Origin: CAZSPL01 sp964608735
GTDB taxonomy: Bacteria > JAJVIF01 > JAPKYR01 > CAZSPL01
Direction of reading: 5' to 3'
Assembly (NCBI GenBank): GCA_964608735.1
Contig: CAZSPL010000064.1
Coordinates: 1-17,146, forward strand
DNA: 17,146 bases
Positions 1-7,962 of the stretch are shown here, piece by piece (the first letter of the stretch is position 1; each line of letters opens with the position of its first letter). The position numbers were made by a program, and so were the translations under genes. The notes below the pieces were generated by a model that made no database searches, was not told where the DNA came from, and saw only the letters and a list, made by a program, of their open reading frames with translations.

Positions 1-971
1 GCCAGCGCGGTGATGAAACCGGGAAGCAGCGCCATTGGGTCGCTCGCGGGCTTGACACCCATCATCTTCGGCATAAGGCGGTCCATCGCAAGCGCCTGTA
101 GTGTGCGAGGCGCGCCGAGCATCGAGCCTACCGCCGATGAAAATATCGCCCCCCACAACCCCGGCAGGATTACCAGCGCCCCGAGCGGTGCGATTTTCAG
201 CCATATCATTGAGTTGCCACGCAGGTCTTCACCGGTGGCGCCGATTGCAAGAAGCACCGGTATCACGAGGTATATCGCGAATCCGGTTAATACCGCGAGT
301 ATCGAGCCCACCGGGATTGAGCGTCCCGGGTCGCGAAGGTCGCCCGATAAACCGAGCCCGGCCATTACACCGGTCACCGCGGGGAAGAATACCGCGAAGC
401 CAAGCCAGAAGCTCACATCCCCCGATGGCTGCACCGCCGGGATCGAACCGCCGGATTTCATGAGAGCACCTATAGCAAAAGCTATGATCGAAACCCCGAC
501 CAGCGCCATAAGGGGAACCTGCGTCTTGAGCGCCAGTTTTGCGCCCAGGAACGAGAGCACCGCGACAAGGATAACAATGACGAATGCCGCCGCCTGAACC
601 GGTATGCCCGCCCAGATTATCCTGAGCGATTCCGCAAGGCCGAATGCATAAAGAGTCACCGAAAATGTCTGGGCAAGGAAAAGCGGAAGCCCGATAGCCC
701 CGCCGATCTCAAGGCCGAGGCTTCTCGATATTATGTAGTATGCCCCCCCGACTCCGACCTTGATATTCGTGGCGACGGATGAAAATGACAGAGTGGTGAT
801 GATCGTGATGGCGTTCGCGATGACGACGACCAATAGTAACTGCGTCAGTCCTATGTGCCCGACCAGCCAGCCCACGCGGAGATACATGATAACGCCAAGT
901 ATCGTGAGTATCGTCGGCGTATATACTCCGAGAAATGTGCCAAGCTGCTTGTTACGTTCCGCTGCCGTCAT
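1..971 (-). CDS. Cation-chloride cotransporter-type APC permease (N-terminal part)
   Basis: Reading down from the ATG at 971 gives about 323 codons with no stop before the window edge, so the C-terminus is missing. The product is very hydrophobic, with roughly eight membrane helices visible. After a short N-terminus (MTAAERNKQLGTFLGVYTPT) comes a first helix containing LTILGVIMYLRVGWLVG, then the stretch TLSFSSVATNIKVGVGGAYY, leading into IISRSLGLEIGGAIGLPLF. The SxVATN...GGAYYxISRSLGxExGGxIGL pattern is the hallmark of the SLC12/cation-chloride cotransporter branch of the APC superfamily, whose members move Na+, K+ and Cl- or, in some prokaryotes, amino acids. The substrate cannot be read from the sequence. 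The ATG has no Shine-Dalgarno sequence; a TATAAT lies 8 nt before it. The assembly gap is only 32 bp upstream. Family confident, substrate unknown. Confidence 0.85.
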   Translation of the reverse strand, partial: MTAAERNKQLGTFLGVYTPTILTILGVIMYLRVGWLVGHIGLTQLLLVVVIANAITIITTLSFSSVATNIKVGVGGAYYIISRSLGLEIGGAIGLPLFLAQTFSVTLYAFGLAESLRIIWAGIPVQAAAFVIVILVAVLSFLGAKLALKTQVPLMALVGVSIIAFAIGALMKSGGSIPAVQPSGDVSFWLGFAVFFPAVTGVMAGLGLSGDLRDPGRSIPVGSILAVLTGFAIYLVIPVLLAIGATGEDLRGNSMIWLKIAPLGALVILPGLWGAIFSSAVGSMLGAPRTLQALAMDRLMPKMMGVKPASDPMALLPGFITAL

Positions 972-979
972 AGCCGGTA

Positions 980-985
980 ATTATA
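980..985 (-). promoter_or_regulatory. Putative -10 box of a leaderless promoter for the permease
   Basis: On the minus strand a perfect TATAAT is followed by 8 nt and then the ATG at 971. Normal spacing would put transcription start on or within a base or two of the ATG. No Shine-Dalgarno sequence fits in between. The -35 region would fall at the N gap edge, so it cannot be checked. Confidence 0.4.
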
Positions 986-1003
986 CATTAACAGGCATAC
1001 ACT

Positions 1004-1013
1004 NNNNNNNNNN
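1004..1013. other. Assembly gap (10 Ns)
   Basis: Ten consecutive Ns. Ten is a common placeholder for a scaffold join of unknown size, so true length and contiguity are uncertain. The gap removes the 3' end of the beta-propeller gene and the -35 region of the permease gene. Any reading frame drawn through it is arbitrary. Confidence 0.97.
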
Positions 1014-2257
1014 CTATCTATCTCATGTACGATAAGCTTGTTGGCGACAGGACTCACGCCGATGAGTTTCCTGTCCTCGATGATGCACAGCGATGCCAGT
1101 GGCAGGCCGCGCTGGTCATCGTATACATTCACGCTGAAATCCTTGAGGCTTATCGCAAGGAAACCCCTGCCGTACATGGCGGCGTAATTCACCTTCTCCG
1201 TTTCTATCGCGGCATCGCCACCGGCATCGGGTGCGCCTTCGATTTCATCTCCGCCCGGTTTCTTGATATCGATCACGCTTTCCGCCGGCTCGACATTCTT
1301 CTTTGTATCCGCCTCAGTCTCATCCATCTCCATCGGCACCTTGTAGATGAATGTCGAAAATGCCATCCCCAACCCGTCGCTCGCGGTAACCATGAATGGG
1401 GCTACTTCCTTGGTATCGATCCCCTGCACCACTTCGTCCGTTTCCGTATCTATAATACTGAATCCCGGCCAGCCGTAGAATTCATTTTCGAACGCGCTCG
1501 ACGCCACGATGATATAACGCCCCTCGCCGAATACCGCCATCGACTGCGGCTTCAGGCCCACGTGTATCTCCTTGATGAGGGAGATATAATCGCCCTCCGA
1601 GATGTCGAACACTTCGACGACCGAGTACATCTCGGGCTCGCCCTCGACTTCACCGAGCCACGCCGCCATGTTCCGCTGGGCGTAATGGCTCGATACATAC
1701 GCCTTCGTGCCGTCCGCGCTGAGCACGATAGCCGTGGGCGACTCGCGCGTACTCCCCACTGCTTGGAGGTCTTCGAAATTCGCTATCGACGCCTTGTTTA
1801 TCCAGCCGGGGCCTTCCTCGAGACCGCCCCAGATTGACATCACCGATTTCCCGTCCGGACATTCCGCCATCCCGCGACATTCCAGGCCCATGTTCAACTG
1901 CTGGTCGACCTGGTATGTCCCCGGGTTGATGTCGATAAGGCTGCCCTTGCTCTTGACACCCATCGCCGCGAAAAGCCGCCCGCTAAGTGGAGCATACAAC
2001 GTGAACCCGACGTTCGTCAGGTCTTTGATGGTTCCCTTGAACTCCCCGGATTCGATGTCGTACATGGCGATATTTGACGACCCGGTGTTGCTTATGAATA
2101 TCCTCTCCCGGCTCGCCGAAACCCATGTCGGGGCGAGGCCGTGCGCCTCGATTACTCCCGAGATGCCGATTCCGCGCGCCTTGCATGGACCGAGTAGAAC
2201 GAGTATGAAGACTACCAGCACGATGAGAAGTATTATTGTGATTCGAAGATATTTCAT
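1014..2257 (-). CDS. Membrane-anchored beta-propeller protein, 3' end lost in gap
   Basis: About 414 residues remain before the N gap; no real stop is visible. I chose the ATG at 2257 because it directly follows the stop of the upstream kinase gene (TAG at 2259-2261, one base between) and starts a clean N-terminal anchor, MKYLRITIILLIVLVVF, spanning about residues 5-23. A longer in-frame start at 2368 would lie inside the kinase gene. The rest shows beta-propeller repeats like those of YVTN/lactonase-type proteins: WVSASRERIFISNTGSSNIA, TAIVLSADGTKAYVSSHYA and PQSMAVFGEGRYIIVASSA, each followed by a VxVFDI or IIDTET strand. Residues about 308-358 form an acidic, low-complexity insert rich in D, E, G and A that interrupts the repeats. 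It likely faces the periplasm. Function is unknown; a structural or glycan-binding role is only a guess. Confidence 0.75.
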
Positions 2258-2258
2258 C

Positions 2259-3257
2259 CTACATCGACTCGACTTCGTCGGCTTCGTATTCCGCGATAAG
2301 CCGCCCAAGTTCCTCGGTCGCGACCGTGCTTGTTCCGAGCTTCGTGACCACTCCCGCCGCCGCGACATTCGCGAGCATCACGGCGTCGAGCATCGACGCG
2401 CCCCCGGCGAACGCCGCCGCTACCGTCGCGATAACCGTATCCCCCGCGCCGCTCACATCGAACACCCTCCGTTCGAGGGACGGGATCCGGTAAGCTGCAT
2501 CTTCCGGGCCGATCAGGAACATGCCCATCTCGCCGGCGGTGATAAGCATATATTCTGGATACAGCATCTCGTGAAGCATCCTCCCCGCCTCGACAAGGCT
2601 CGCCGCGTCGGTGAATTTGATGCCGGTCATCTCCGCCGTTTCCCTGCGGTTCGGCTTGATAAGCCCCACGCCGCGATAATAATTTATATTCGCGGGCTTC
2701 GGGTCGACCATCACGAATTTGCGTTTCGCCGCGGCGATGTCGAGCACGCCCTTCATCAGCTTCGGCGTAACGAATCCCTTGTTGTAATCGCTGATGAGTA
2801 TCACGTCGAAATCCCCCGCCATCGAATCGAGGCTCTCTATCGCCCTGTCCGCGAGGCCGTCCGGAAGCGGCAGCGGGTCTTCATCATCGATCCTTACAAC
2901 CTGCTGTCCGCCCGCGATTATACGGCTCTTCCGCGGGGTCTTGATCCTCGAATCGACGATAACCCCTTCCGACGTGCAGCCGATTTCATCGAGCAGGTGT
3001 GAAAGCGCCAGCCCGGTCTCGTCATCACCCACCGCGCATATGACCGCCATACGGGCGCAGAGTGTTATAAGGTTTCTCGCGACATTCGCCGCGCCGCCGG
3101 GACGAAGCTCATCGCGCTCGCGTCTCACCACCGGCACCGGCGCCTCGGGACTAAGCCGCGCCGAGCCGCCGAAGATATACTCGTCGAGTATCGCATCGCC
3201 CATCACCAGCACGCGTCCGCGGCTCAGTTTCTTCAATGCGTCCCGTATATCAGGCAT
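2259..3257 (-). CDS. PfkB-family kinase, HldA/RfaE1-type heptose-7-phosphate kinase
   Basis: 332 residues, matching a stand-alone HldA/RfaE domain I rather than the fused HldE: no cytidylyltransferase domain follows. The family phosphorylates D-glycero-D-manno-heptose 7-phosphate at C1 with ATP, an early step to the ADP-heptose of the LPS inner core. Visible motifs are the substrate-side MGDAILDEYIFG (19-30) and SPEAPVPVV (36-44), the GGAANVARN signature (54-62), VDPKPANI (184-191), KPNRRE (201-206), and the ATP/anion-hole motif DVSGAGDT (267-274) with the expected catalytic Asp273. The ATG at 3257 has a strong GGAGG 6 nt upstream, inside the end of the preceding gene, and the two genes overlap by 8 nt, so they are probably translationally coupled. 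The PfkB fold is certain; heptose specificity is inferred from RfaE-like motifs and the LPS context. Confidence 0.88.
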   Translation of the reverse strand: MPDIRDALKKLSRGRVLVMGDAILDEYIFGGSARLSPEAPVPVVRRERDELRPGGAANVARNLITLCARMAVICAVGDDETGLALSHLLDEIGCTSEGVIVDSRIKTPRKSRIIAGGQQVVRIDDEDPLPLPDGLADRAIESLDSMAGDFDVILISDYNKGFVTPKLMKGVLDIAAAKRKFVMVDPKPANINYYRGVGLIKPNRRETAEMTGIKFTDAASLVEAGRMLHEMLYPEYMLITAGEMGMFLIGPEDAAYRIPSLERRVFDVSGAGDTVIATVAAAFAGGASMLDAVMLANVAAAGVVTKLGTSTVATEELGRLIAEYEADEVESM

Positions 3258-4212
3258 TCGAATCCTCCATGCTGAAAAGAAGCGCCGCCGTAAGAGGCAC
3301 CAGTATCTCGTGATGCCCCGTTATCGCTATACCCTTCCCACCGACTTCCCGCGCGCGTTTCACGGGATTCAGATTGGGGCGGTAATGCTGGATGAAATCG
3401 TAATTTATCCCCGTGAAGCGGTTCAACTGGCAACCGATGTTCTGACACAGCGCAATCGCCTTCTCGATTATCACAGGAAGCACCACCGCGCTGCCGATAT
3501 TCCAGACCACGCCGCCCCCTTTCAGGCGGCTGACGGCATTGGCGATGAGGTAGAAATCGCGAAGCGTCCCCTCGCCGTATGCCGCTCCGTCGGCGTTTTC
3601 ATGCATATGTATGAAGTCGGTCCCGATTGCAAGATGAACGCTGAGCGGCACATCGAGCGCGTATGCCTGCCCGACGATAGATACATCGCTGTACTCCGGC
3701 TTCGCGTCGATGAGCGCCTTCCCGACGGCTTCCCCTATCCCAAGTCCATCGGCGACACCCGCATTTATCGCGGGATTGAGGAACTCGCTCGTCTCCCTTG
3801 TGACCGCGAATTTGCCGACCGTTATCCCGGCGGATACATCTTCGGATGTCCGCCCGAACAGCGCGAGTTCCGCATCGTGGATTATTCCCGCGCCGTTCAA
3901 CCCGATATGCGTGATGTATCCGCGGCGCATCATTTCTATGATGAGCGGCCCGAGCCCGACCTTGACGACATGCGCGCCCATGGTGACGATGATGGGCATA
4001 CCGTCGCGACGCGCATCCGCCACCGCCTTGACCACTTCGCGGATATCTTCCCCCGCGAGTATCGGGGGAATCGTCGCGAGAAATTTATCCGCCCATCCGC
4101 TGTCGAACGATGCCGTCCCCCCGAGGTCGGTGACATCGACCTTGCTTGTCCTGTCCCGGATGGAGACGTAATCCAATCCCTCGGGTTTCAGCCTTTCATA
4201 CTTACTCGGCAT
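3250..4212 (-). CDS. Deoxyhypusine synthase-like conserved protein of unknown function
   Basis: 320 residues, soluble, no signal peptide. Recognisable conserved blocks are MGAHVVKVGLGPLI (78-91), HIGLNGAGIIHDAELALFGR (102-121), GTDFIHMHENADGAAYG (197-213), GGGVVWNIGSAVVLPVIIEK (232-251) and ITGHHEILVPLTAALL (297-312). From memory these are typical of a bacterial family often labelled hypothetical or deoxyhypusine synthase-like, with a Rossmann-type fold; true deoxyhypusine synthase is unlikely because bacteria lack the eIF5A substrate. The stop overlaps the start of the heptose kinase-like gene by 8 nt, so a role in the same sugar pathway is plausible but unproven. No Shine-Dalgarno precedes the ATG; instead a TATAAT lies 8 nt upstream. 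The gene is certain, its function is not. Confidence 0.82.
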   Translation of the reverse strand: MPSKYERLKPEGLDYVSIRDRTSKVDVTDLGGTASFDSGWADKFLATIPPILAGEDIREVVKAVADARRDGMPIIVTMGAHVVKVGLGPLIIEMMRRGYITHIGLNGAGIIHDAELALFGRTSEDVSAGITVGKFAVTRETSEFLNPAINAGVADGLGIGEAVGKALIDAKPEYSDVSIVGQAYALDVPLSVHLAIGTDFIHMHENADGAAYGEGTLRDFYLIANAVSRLKGGGVVWNIGSAVVLPVIIEKAIALCQNIGCQLNRFTGINYDFIQHYRPNLNPVKRAREVGGKGIAITGHHEILVPLTAALLFSMEDSNA

Positions 4213-4220
4213 AATGGTGA

Positions 4221-4226
4221 ATTATA
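4221..4226 (-). promoter_or_regulatory. Putative -10 box, leaderless promoter of the DHS-like operon
   Basis: On the minus strand a perfect TATAAT is followed by 8 nt (tcaccatt) and the ATG at 4212. Transcription would start at or next to the ATG. The best -35-like hexamer, TTGTCC, has a 20-nt spacer, longer than ideal. The same TATAAT-8 nt-ATG layout occurs before the permease at 971. Confidence 0.45.
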
Positions 4227-4309
4227 ACTCAACACCAGAAAAATAGGGACAAGCCCGATTGCTGCTTCTTAAGGTTTCATCTTTTCTTTCGCGCTGATTG
4301 GTCACCTGA

Positions 4310-4376
4310 AACCCCGGGTAGCCCGGGGTTGGAGCTCTCCTGCCACCTATCAAATCAATGGGCTCCTACCCCGGGC
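4310..4376. repeat. GC-rich hairpin and overlapping larger inverted repeat
   Basis: AACCCCGGG (4310-4318) and CCCGGGGTT (4322-4330) form a perfect 9-bp stem with a 3-nt loop. The same GCCCGGGG core also pairs, at 15 of 17 positions, between 4321-4337 and the inverted 4360-4376, giving a competing longer hairpin. No T-run follows on either strand, so it is not a standard terminator. It resembles an interspersed palindromic (REP-like) element. Confidence 0.55.
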
Positions 4377-4448
4377 GACGGCCAAACAACGCGATATCAG
4401 CTTAAAAAATTACCATTCAGAACATTCCCCAAAGCATGAAGTAAATTC

Positions 4449-4537
4449 GGGGACAGGCCCCAAAGCACGAAGGGACGAAACTCCGTAAATGCATTCCCCT
4501 CATTCCTAAAACTACAATCTTGAAACGGCCTGTCCCC
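4449..4537. repeat. 89-bp element with perfect 11-bp terminal inverted repeats
   Basis: GGGGACAGGCC at 4449-4459 is exactly inverted as GGCCTGTCCCC at 4527-4537, enclosing 67 bp with no reading frame. A diverged copy, GGGACAAGCCC, lies at 4246-4256. GGGGACWGKCCC-type palindromes are often found beside REP-associated Y1 (IS200-like) transposase genes, so this may be a REPIN- or MITE-like non-autonomous element or a remnant. No transposase is present in the window. Confidence 0.5.
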
Positions 4538-4544
4538 ATATCCC

Positions 4545-5141
4545 TCATCGCAGCTTATACAAATCGATATCCACCCCGCCCCTGAACTCCACCCGCTCGA
4601 ACCGCTCCGTCAAGTCGGCGACGACTTCCGGGCACGCAAGCTTGATACCTTCCTTCTTCGCGTGAAGATTGACATCGCCCGTAAGGGCAAGCTGTCTATC
4701 ACGATGAAAATAATCCACGGAATTGCAGGTGAACTCCATCGATGCCGAGAGATATTCACCGTGCACATCGCCGGATACTTCGAGATGCTTCTCCGTCTCG
4801 TCGTATGAACCCCTGTCGGCCTCTATCGTCAGCACGGAGCCGTCCGTAAGCGTGAACTGCACGAGAATCTCCGTAAGCTCCCCCCCCTGCCCGATCGTCC
4901 CGACCAGCGTCTCGCTCCACAGCACCCATCGTACGCTGCCGTCCGAACTGCTCTCGCTGAGACGCGGATGCCGCGACCTTACCTTGAGCGGCTCCGTCGA
5001 GCCGTTGCCGGCCCCTTTCGCATCAGGTGACGGCAGATTCTCGGGCAACGTAACGATATGCCACGTACCCCATGTAATCAAAATGAGGAACAGCGGCCAG
5101 AAAACCACGGGAAGATATTTCTCATATATCTGGCGGAGCAA
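4545..5141 (-). CDS. lptC: LptC-like LPS export protein, inner-membrane anchored
   Basis: 198 residues, the normal size for LptC, a bitopic inner-membrane protein that passes LPS from the LptBFG extractor to LptA. One N-terminal helix (about residues 9-30, VVFWPLFLILITWGTWHIV) is followed by a periplasmic domain whose strands read like the OstA/LptC jellyroll: VQFTLTDGSVLTIEADRGSY (about 94-113), HLEVSGDVHGEYLS (about 118-131) and LALTGDVNLHAKKEGIKLACP (starting near residue 151). The start is TTG, supported by GAGGAG 7 nt upstream; it begins one base after the stop of the ATPase gene. It is the last gene of the six-gene unit whose first gene is an LptD-like protein. A single-domain LptA is a less likely reading because of the uncleaved anchor. 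Confidence 0.83.
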   Translation of the reverse strand: MLRQIYEKYLPVVFWPLFLILITWGTWHIVTLPENLPSPDAKGAGNGSTEPLKVRSRHPRLSESSSDGSVRWVLWSETLVGTIGQGGELTEILVQFTLTDGSVLTIEADRGSYDETEKHLEVSGDVHGEYLSASMEFTCNSVDYFHRDRQLALTGDVNLHAKKEGIKLACPEVVADLTERFERVEFRGGVDIDLYKLR

Positions 5142-5142
5142 A

Positions 5143-6855
5143 CTACAACTCCTCGGTCTGATTTACAACTTCCTCAAACGTCGTGATGCCCCGGAACGCT
5201 TTGTTCAAACCATCCTCGCGCATCGAGATCATCCCACTACCGATGGCTGCATCCCTGAGCCGCGATGTGTGCGACCTCTCGACGATGAGCGACCTGATGT
5301 CGTCGTTCACCTCGAGCAGTTCGCCGATGGCCGTACGCCCCGCGAATCCCGTGTGGAAACAGTGCTCGCATCCCTTCCCGTACGCCCCCTTGATGCCTTC
5401 GCCCGGGATTACCGCGCCGATTTCGCGCAGGAATTCTATCCCGGGATTATATTCTTCCTTGCAGTGGCGGCACACCTTGCGCACGAGACGCTGGCTGAGT
5501 ATGCACCGAAGCGTGCTGGCGAGCAGAAACGGCTCTACCCCGATATCGAGAAGACGCGTAATCGCGCCCGCTGCATCGTTGGTGTGCAGCGTCGCGAACA
5601 CGAGATGTCCGGTAAGCGATGCGCGTATCGCTATCTCACTGGTTTCGAGGTCGCGTATCTCGCCGATGAGGATTATATCGGGGTCCTGGCGAAGGATGCT
5701 CCGAAGCGAGTGGGCAAATGTCAGCCCGATTTCGGGATGCACCTGTATCTGCGTAATCTCATCCATCCGGTATTCGATAGGATTCTCCACCGTGGTGATG
5801 TTCTTCTCACGGTAGTTCAACGTTTTGAGCGCAGAATAAAGGGTCGTGGTTTTCCCGCATCCGGTCGGACCGACCATCACGATGATACCGTGCGGCTTCC
5901 TGATGTACTTCCGGAACTTTTCGATTGTATCCGGTTCGAAACCGAGGTATTTCATATCCAGTATGACCTGCCCGCGATCGAGGATCCTCAGCACCGCCTT
6001 CTCGCCGGATATTGTCGGGGTCACCACCACGCGGAAATCTATCTCGTTCCCTTCGAGGATGACCCGGAAATGGCCATCCTGCGGCATGCGCCGCTCGGTG
6101 ATATCGAGTTCGCACATTATCTTGATGCGCGAAATAAGGGTATCCACCACATCGAGGCTCAGCGGCTGGGAAAGCTCCTGCAGCACGCCGTCTACGCGGA
6201 ATCGCACCCGCACATTCTTACTGGTCGGCTCGATGTGTATATCGCTCGCGCGGTACTGCAGCGCGTGAACTATAAGCGTATTCATCAGGCGCACCGTCTC
6301 CGATTGCACCTGTATATCCTTTATCGAGCCGATCTCGATGCCGAGCTTGGGGGTAAGTTTCTCGTGCCTGCCGCCGACCGATTCGAGAAGCTCGTCGATG
6401 GTGCGCTTCCGGTAATAGAAAAGATATTCGAATATTTTCTTCTCGATGGCCCCCGGCGATGCTATGAACGGCTTGATATTCCGCCCGGTCATCGCCCTGA
6501 CTTCCTCCCGTACCACCATGTCCTTGGGATCCGCCATCGCGACCTGCAGCGACCCCTCCTCTATGCCGATGGGAAATACATGATTATTCTGCGCGTATTC
6601 CTGCGGAATGAGAATGACAACTTCAGGGCTCGGCTCTCGCTCTTCGAGATCGACGAACGGCACATTCAGCTTCTGGGCGTTGAACTTGACGATGATGCTG
6701 TCCGGCACATTCGACGCGGCAAGCAGTTCCTGCTCGACACTCACCCCGCGCTCGGCGGCGCGTCGCTGCAATTCGCGAAGCTCCTGCGGCTTAATCGCGC
6801 CGATATCCAGCAGGTGTTTTTCAAGGCTTGTAAGAAGAAACCTCTCGTCAGCCAT
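5143..6855 (-). CDS. PilB/GspE-type secretion or pilus assembly ATPase
   Basis: 570 residues, typical for PilB/GspE/MshE, the hexameric cytoplasmic ATPase that powers type IV pilus extension or type II secretion. The N-terminal MshEN-type region spans about 1-145, with the PFVDLEE (66-72) and VAMADPKD (105-112) signatures. The catalytic half has YRASDIHIEP (201-210), Walker A GPTGCGKTT (329-337), the Asp-box region around TVENPIEYRMD (355-365), Walker B DPDIILIGEIRD (391-402) and the His box HLVFATLHTND (417-427). The zinc-binding tetracysteine is intact: C462, C465, C496, C499. The ATG has GGGAG 8 nt upstream. No PilC, pilin or secretin genes are nearby; the gene sits between an ELM1-like gene and lptC, which is unusual. 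It should be a working enzyme; which machine it serves cannot be told. Confidence 0.93.
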   Translation of the reverse strand: MADERFLLTSLEKHLLDIGAIKPQELRELQRRAAERGVSVEQELLAASNVPDSIIVKFNAQKLNVPFVDLEEREPSPEVVILIPQEYAQNNHVFPIGIEEGSLQVAMADPKDMVVREEVRAMTGRNIKPFIASPGAIEKKIFEYLFYYRKRTIDELLESVGGRHEKLTPKLGIEIGSIKDIQVQSETVRLMNTLIVHALQYRASDIHIEPTSKNVRVRFRVDGVLQELSQPLSLDVVDTLISRIKIMCELDITERRMPQDGHFRVILEGNEIDFRVVVTPTISGEKAVLRILDRGQVILDMKYLGFEPDTIEKFRKYIRKPHGIIVMVGPTGCGKTTTLYSALKTLNYREKNITTVENPIEYRMDEITQIQVHPEIGLTFAHSLRSILRQDPDIILIGEIRDLETSEIAIRASLTGHLVFATLHTNDAAGAITRLLDIGVEPFLLASTLRCILSQRLVRKVCRHCKEEYNPGIEFLREIGAVIPGEGIKGAYGKGCEHCFHTGFAGRTAIGELLEVNDDIRSLIVERSHTSRLRDAAIGSGMISMREDGLNKAFRGITTFEEVVNQTEEL

Positions 6856-6897
6856 AATGAATGCTCCCGTATGAATTGGGATAGAGCCGGAGATACA

Positions 6898-7953
6898 TCA
6901 GTCAACCCGTTCCGCCACAAGACTTACGATACGTTGCAGGCAGCGCTTCAATTCATTGGGCACGCCGGTTCCCGCAAACGGTTTCGAGTAACTCAAAACC
7001 CGCGGCAGGTCGTCCGGGCTACTCACGAGATCGATGAAACGTCCGCCGACCAATCCGTCATAAAACCTGCCCCGCTTGCCTTTACCGATGGCCCCACCGG
7101 ATAGATCGACAACAATCGGCCTCAGGCCCGCGTAAATCGCCTCGCTGACCATCGACATACTGTCCGATGTTATCAGCGTCCTCCCGGCGAGCCCGTAAAA
7201 CGCATATGTCGGATTCTCCGGATCCCGCCCGGCAAGCAGCATGTAACCAACGCGCGGGTCTCCGCCCCATCGCTTCTCGATTGCCTCCTCGAGCGGGCCG
7301 CCGGTACGCCGCGATGTGGTCATCAATAGGATTATATCATGTTCGGATGCCCATCTATAACAGGTTCCGAGCATATCGAGACACGCCGCCTCATCGAACC
7401 CAAGCCCCTTCGCTTTGCCGCCGATGACTATCCCGAGATACTTCCTCTCGGGGCTGTTCCCGGTTCTCGCGGCGAAATCCTCTGCTTCCTTCTTCGACAT
7501 TTCCGGATACGCACGGTTCGGCGTGATGACGAGCCGCTGGATGTTCGGCAACTCGGGCGCGGCATCGTGCGCGGGAAGGATAACGAGGTCGAACGAATCC
7601 ATTGGTATCAGCGACGGGCGCATTATGCATATCGATGGTATCCCGAATACCCGCTTGAATAGCAGGTTGACCGACGCCGATGTGGTCCCCGCGGAAATTA
7701 TAAGGTAAGGTTTGAATTTCGCGATTTCTTCGAGTTCCGCCGGCGATGCGATCTCGGCGAGCCGCGCTTTGGCGGTATTCAGCTTGATATTCCCGTGGGT
7801 ACGCCCTATCCCCCATCGGAAGCGGGCTTCGCTGAGATTCTCGTGAAGCCCATGTTTGAACAGAAGCACATTGGCCCCCGGAAGCCGCTCCGCTATTCCG
7901 AGAGACTGGTTCTGATGCCCGGGCTTGCCGTCGGATATTACGAGGATATTCAT
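6898..7953 (-). CDS. ELM1-like (DUF1022) protein, probable GT-B glycosyltransferase
   Basis: 351 residues matching the bacterial mitochondrial-fission-ELM1 family, thought to have a GT-B glycosyltransferase fold and often found with LPS core genes. Diagnostic blocks are SDGKPGHQNQSLG (7-19), ISAGTTSASVNLL (86-98), ILPAHDAAPELPNI (125-138), VITPNRAYPEMS (142-153), GIVIGGKAKG (174-183) and LITSDSMSMVSEAIYAGLRP (260-279). The TSDSMSMVSEA motif is where this family is expected to bind a nucleotide-sugar. No signal peptide is present; it is probably a peripheral protein at the inner membrane. It follows the methyltransferase gene after 9 bp and precedes the ATPase gene by 42 bp. Donor and acceptor are unknown; the lpt genes in the same unit favour LPS-related work. 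Confidence 0.85.
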   Translation of the reverse strand: MNILVISDGKPGHQNQSLGIAERLPGANVLLFKHGLHENLSEARFRWGIGRTHGNIKLNTAKARLAEIASPAELEEIAKFKPYLIISAGTTSASVNLLFKRVFGIPSICIMRPSLIPMDSFDLVILPAHDAAPELPNIQRLVITPNRAYPEMSKKEAEDFAARTGNSPERKYLGIVIGGKAKGLGFDEAACLDMLGTCYRWASEHDIILLMTTSRRTGGPLEEAIEKRWGGDPRVGYMLLAGRDPENPTYAFYGLAGRTLITSDSMSMVSEAIYAGLRPIVVDLSGGAIGKGKRGRFYDGLVGGRFIDLVSSPDDLPRVLSYSKPFAGTGVPNELKRCLQRIVSLVAERVD

Positions 7954-7962
7954 TTCGCGTAA

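Larger units (their letters stand above)
4213..4544. other. 332-bp intergenic region with palindromic elements, no gene
   Basis: No convincing reading frame or known RNA is seen here. Besides the promoter box near 4221 it holds a copy of GGGACAAGCCC at 4246-4256, a GC-rich hairpin with a larger inverted repeat (4310-4376), and an element bounded by perfect inverted repeats (4449-4537). Base composition is patchy, with AT-rich stretches between GC-rich palindromes, unlike the flanking coding DNA. It looks like a landing site for small interspersed repeats between two operons. Confidence 0.6.

Noticed and set aside
2259..3257. Bifunctional HldE
   Set aside because: The cytidylyltransferase half is missing; the next gene is an unrelated propeller.
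4723..7104. A 793-codon open frame on the plus strand opposite lptC and the PilB ATPase
   Set aside because: It mirrors two well-supported genes, has no recognisable domain and reads as low-diversity antisense sequence rich in R and H. Codon bias of the real genes explains the lack of stops. Similar plus-strand frames opposite the kinase, porin and LptD genes were dropped for the same reason.
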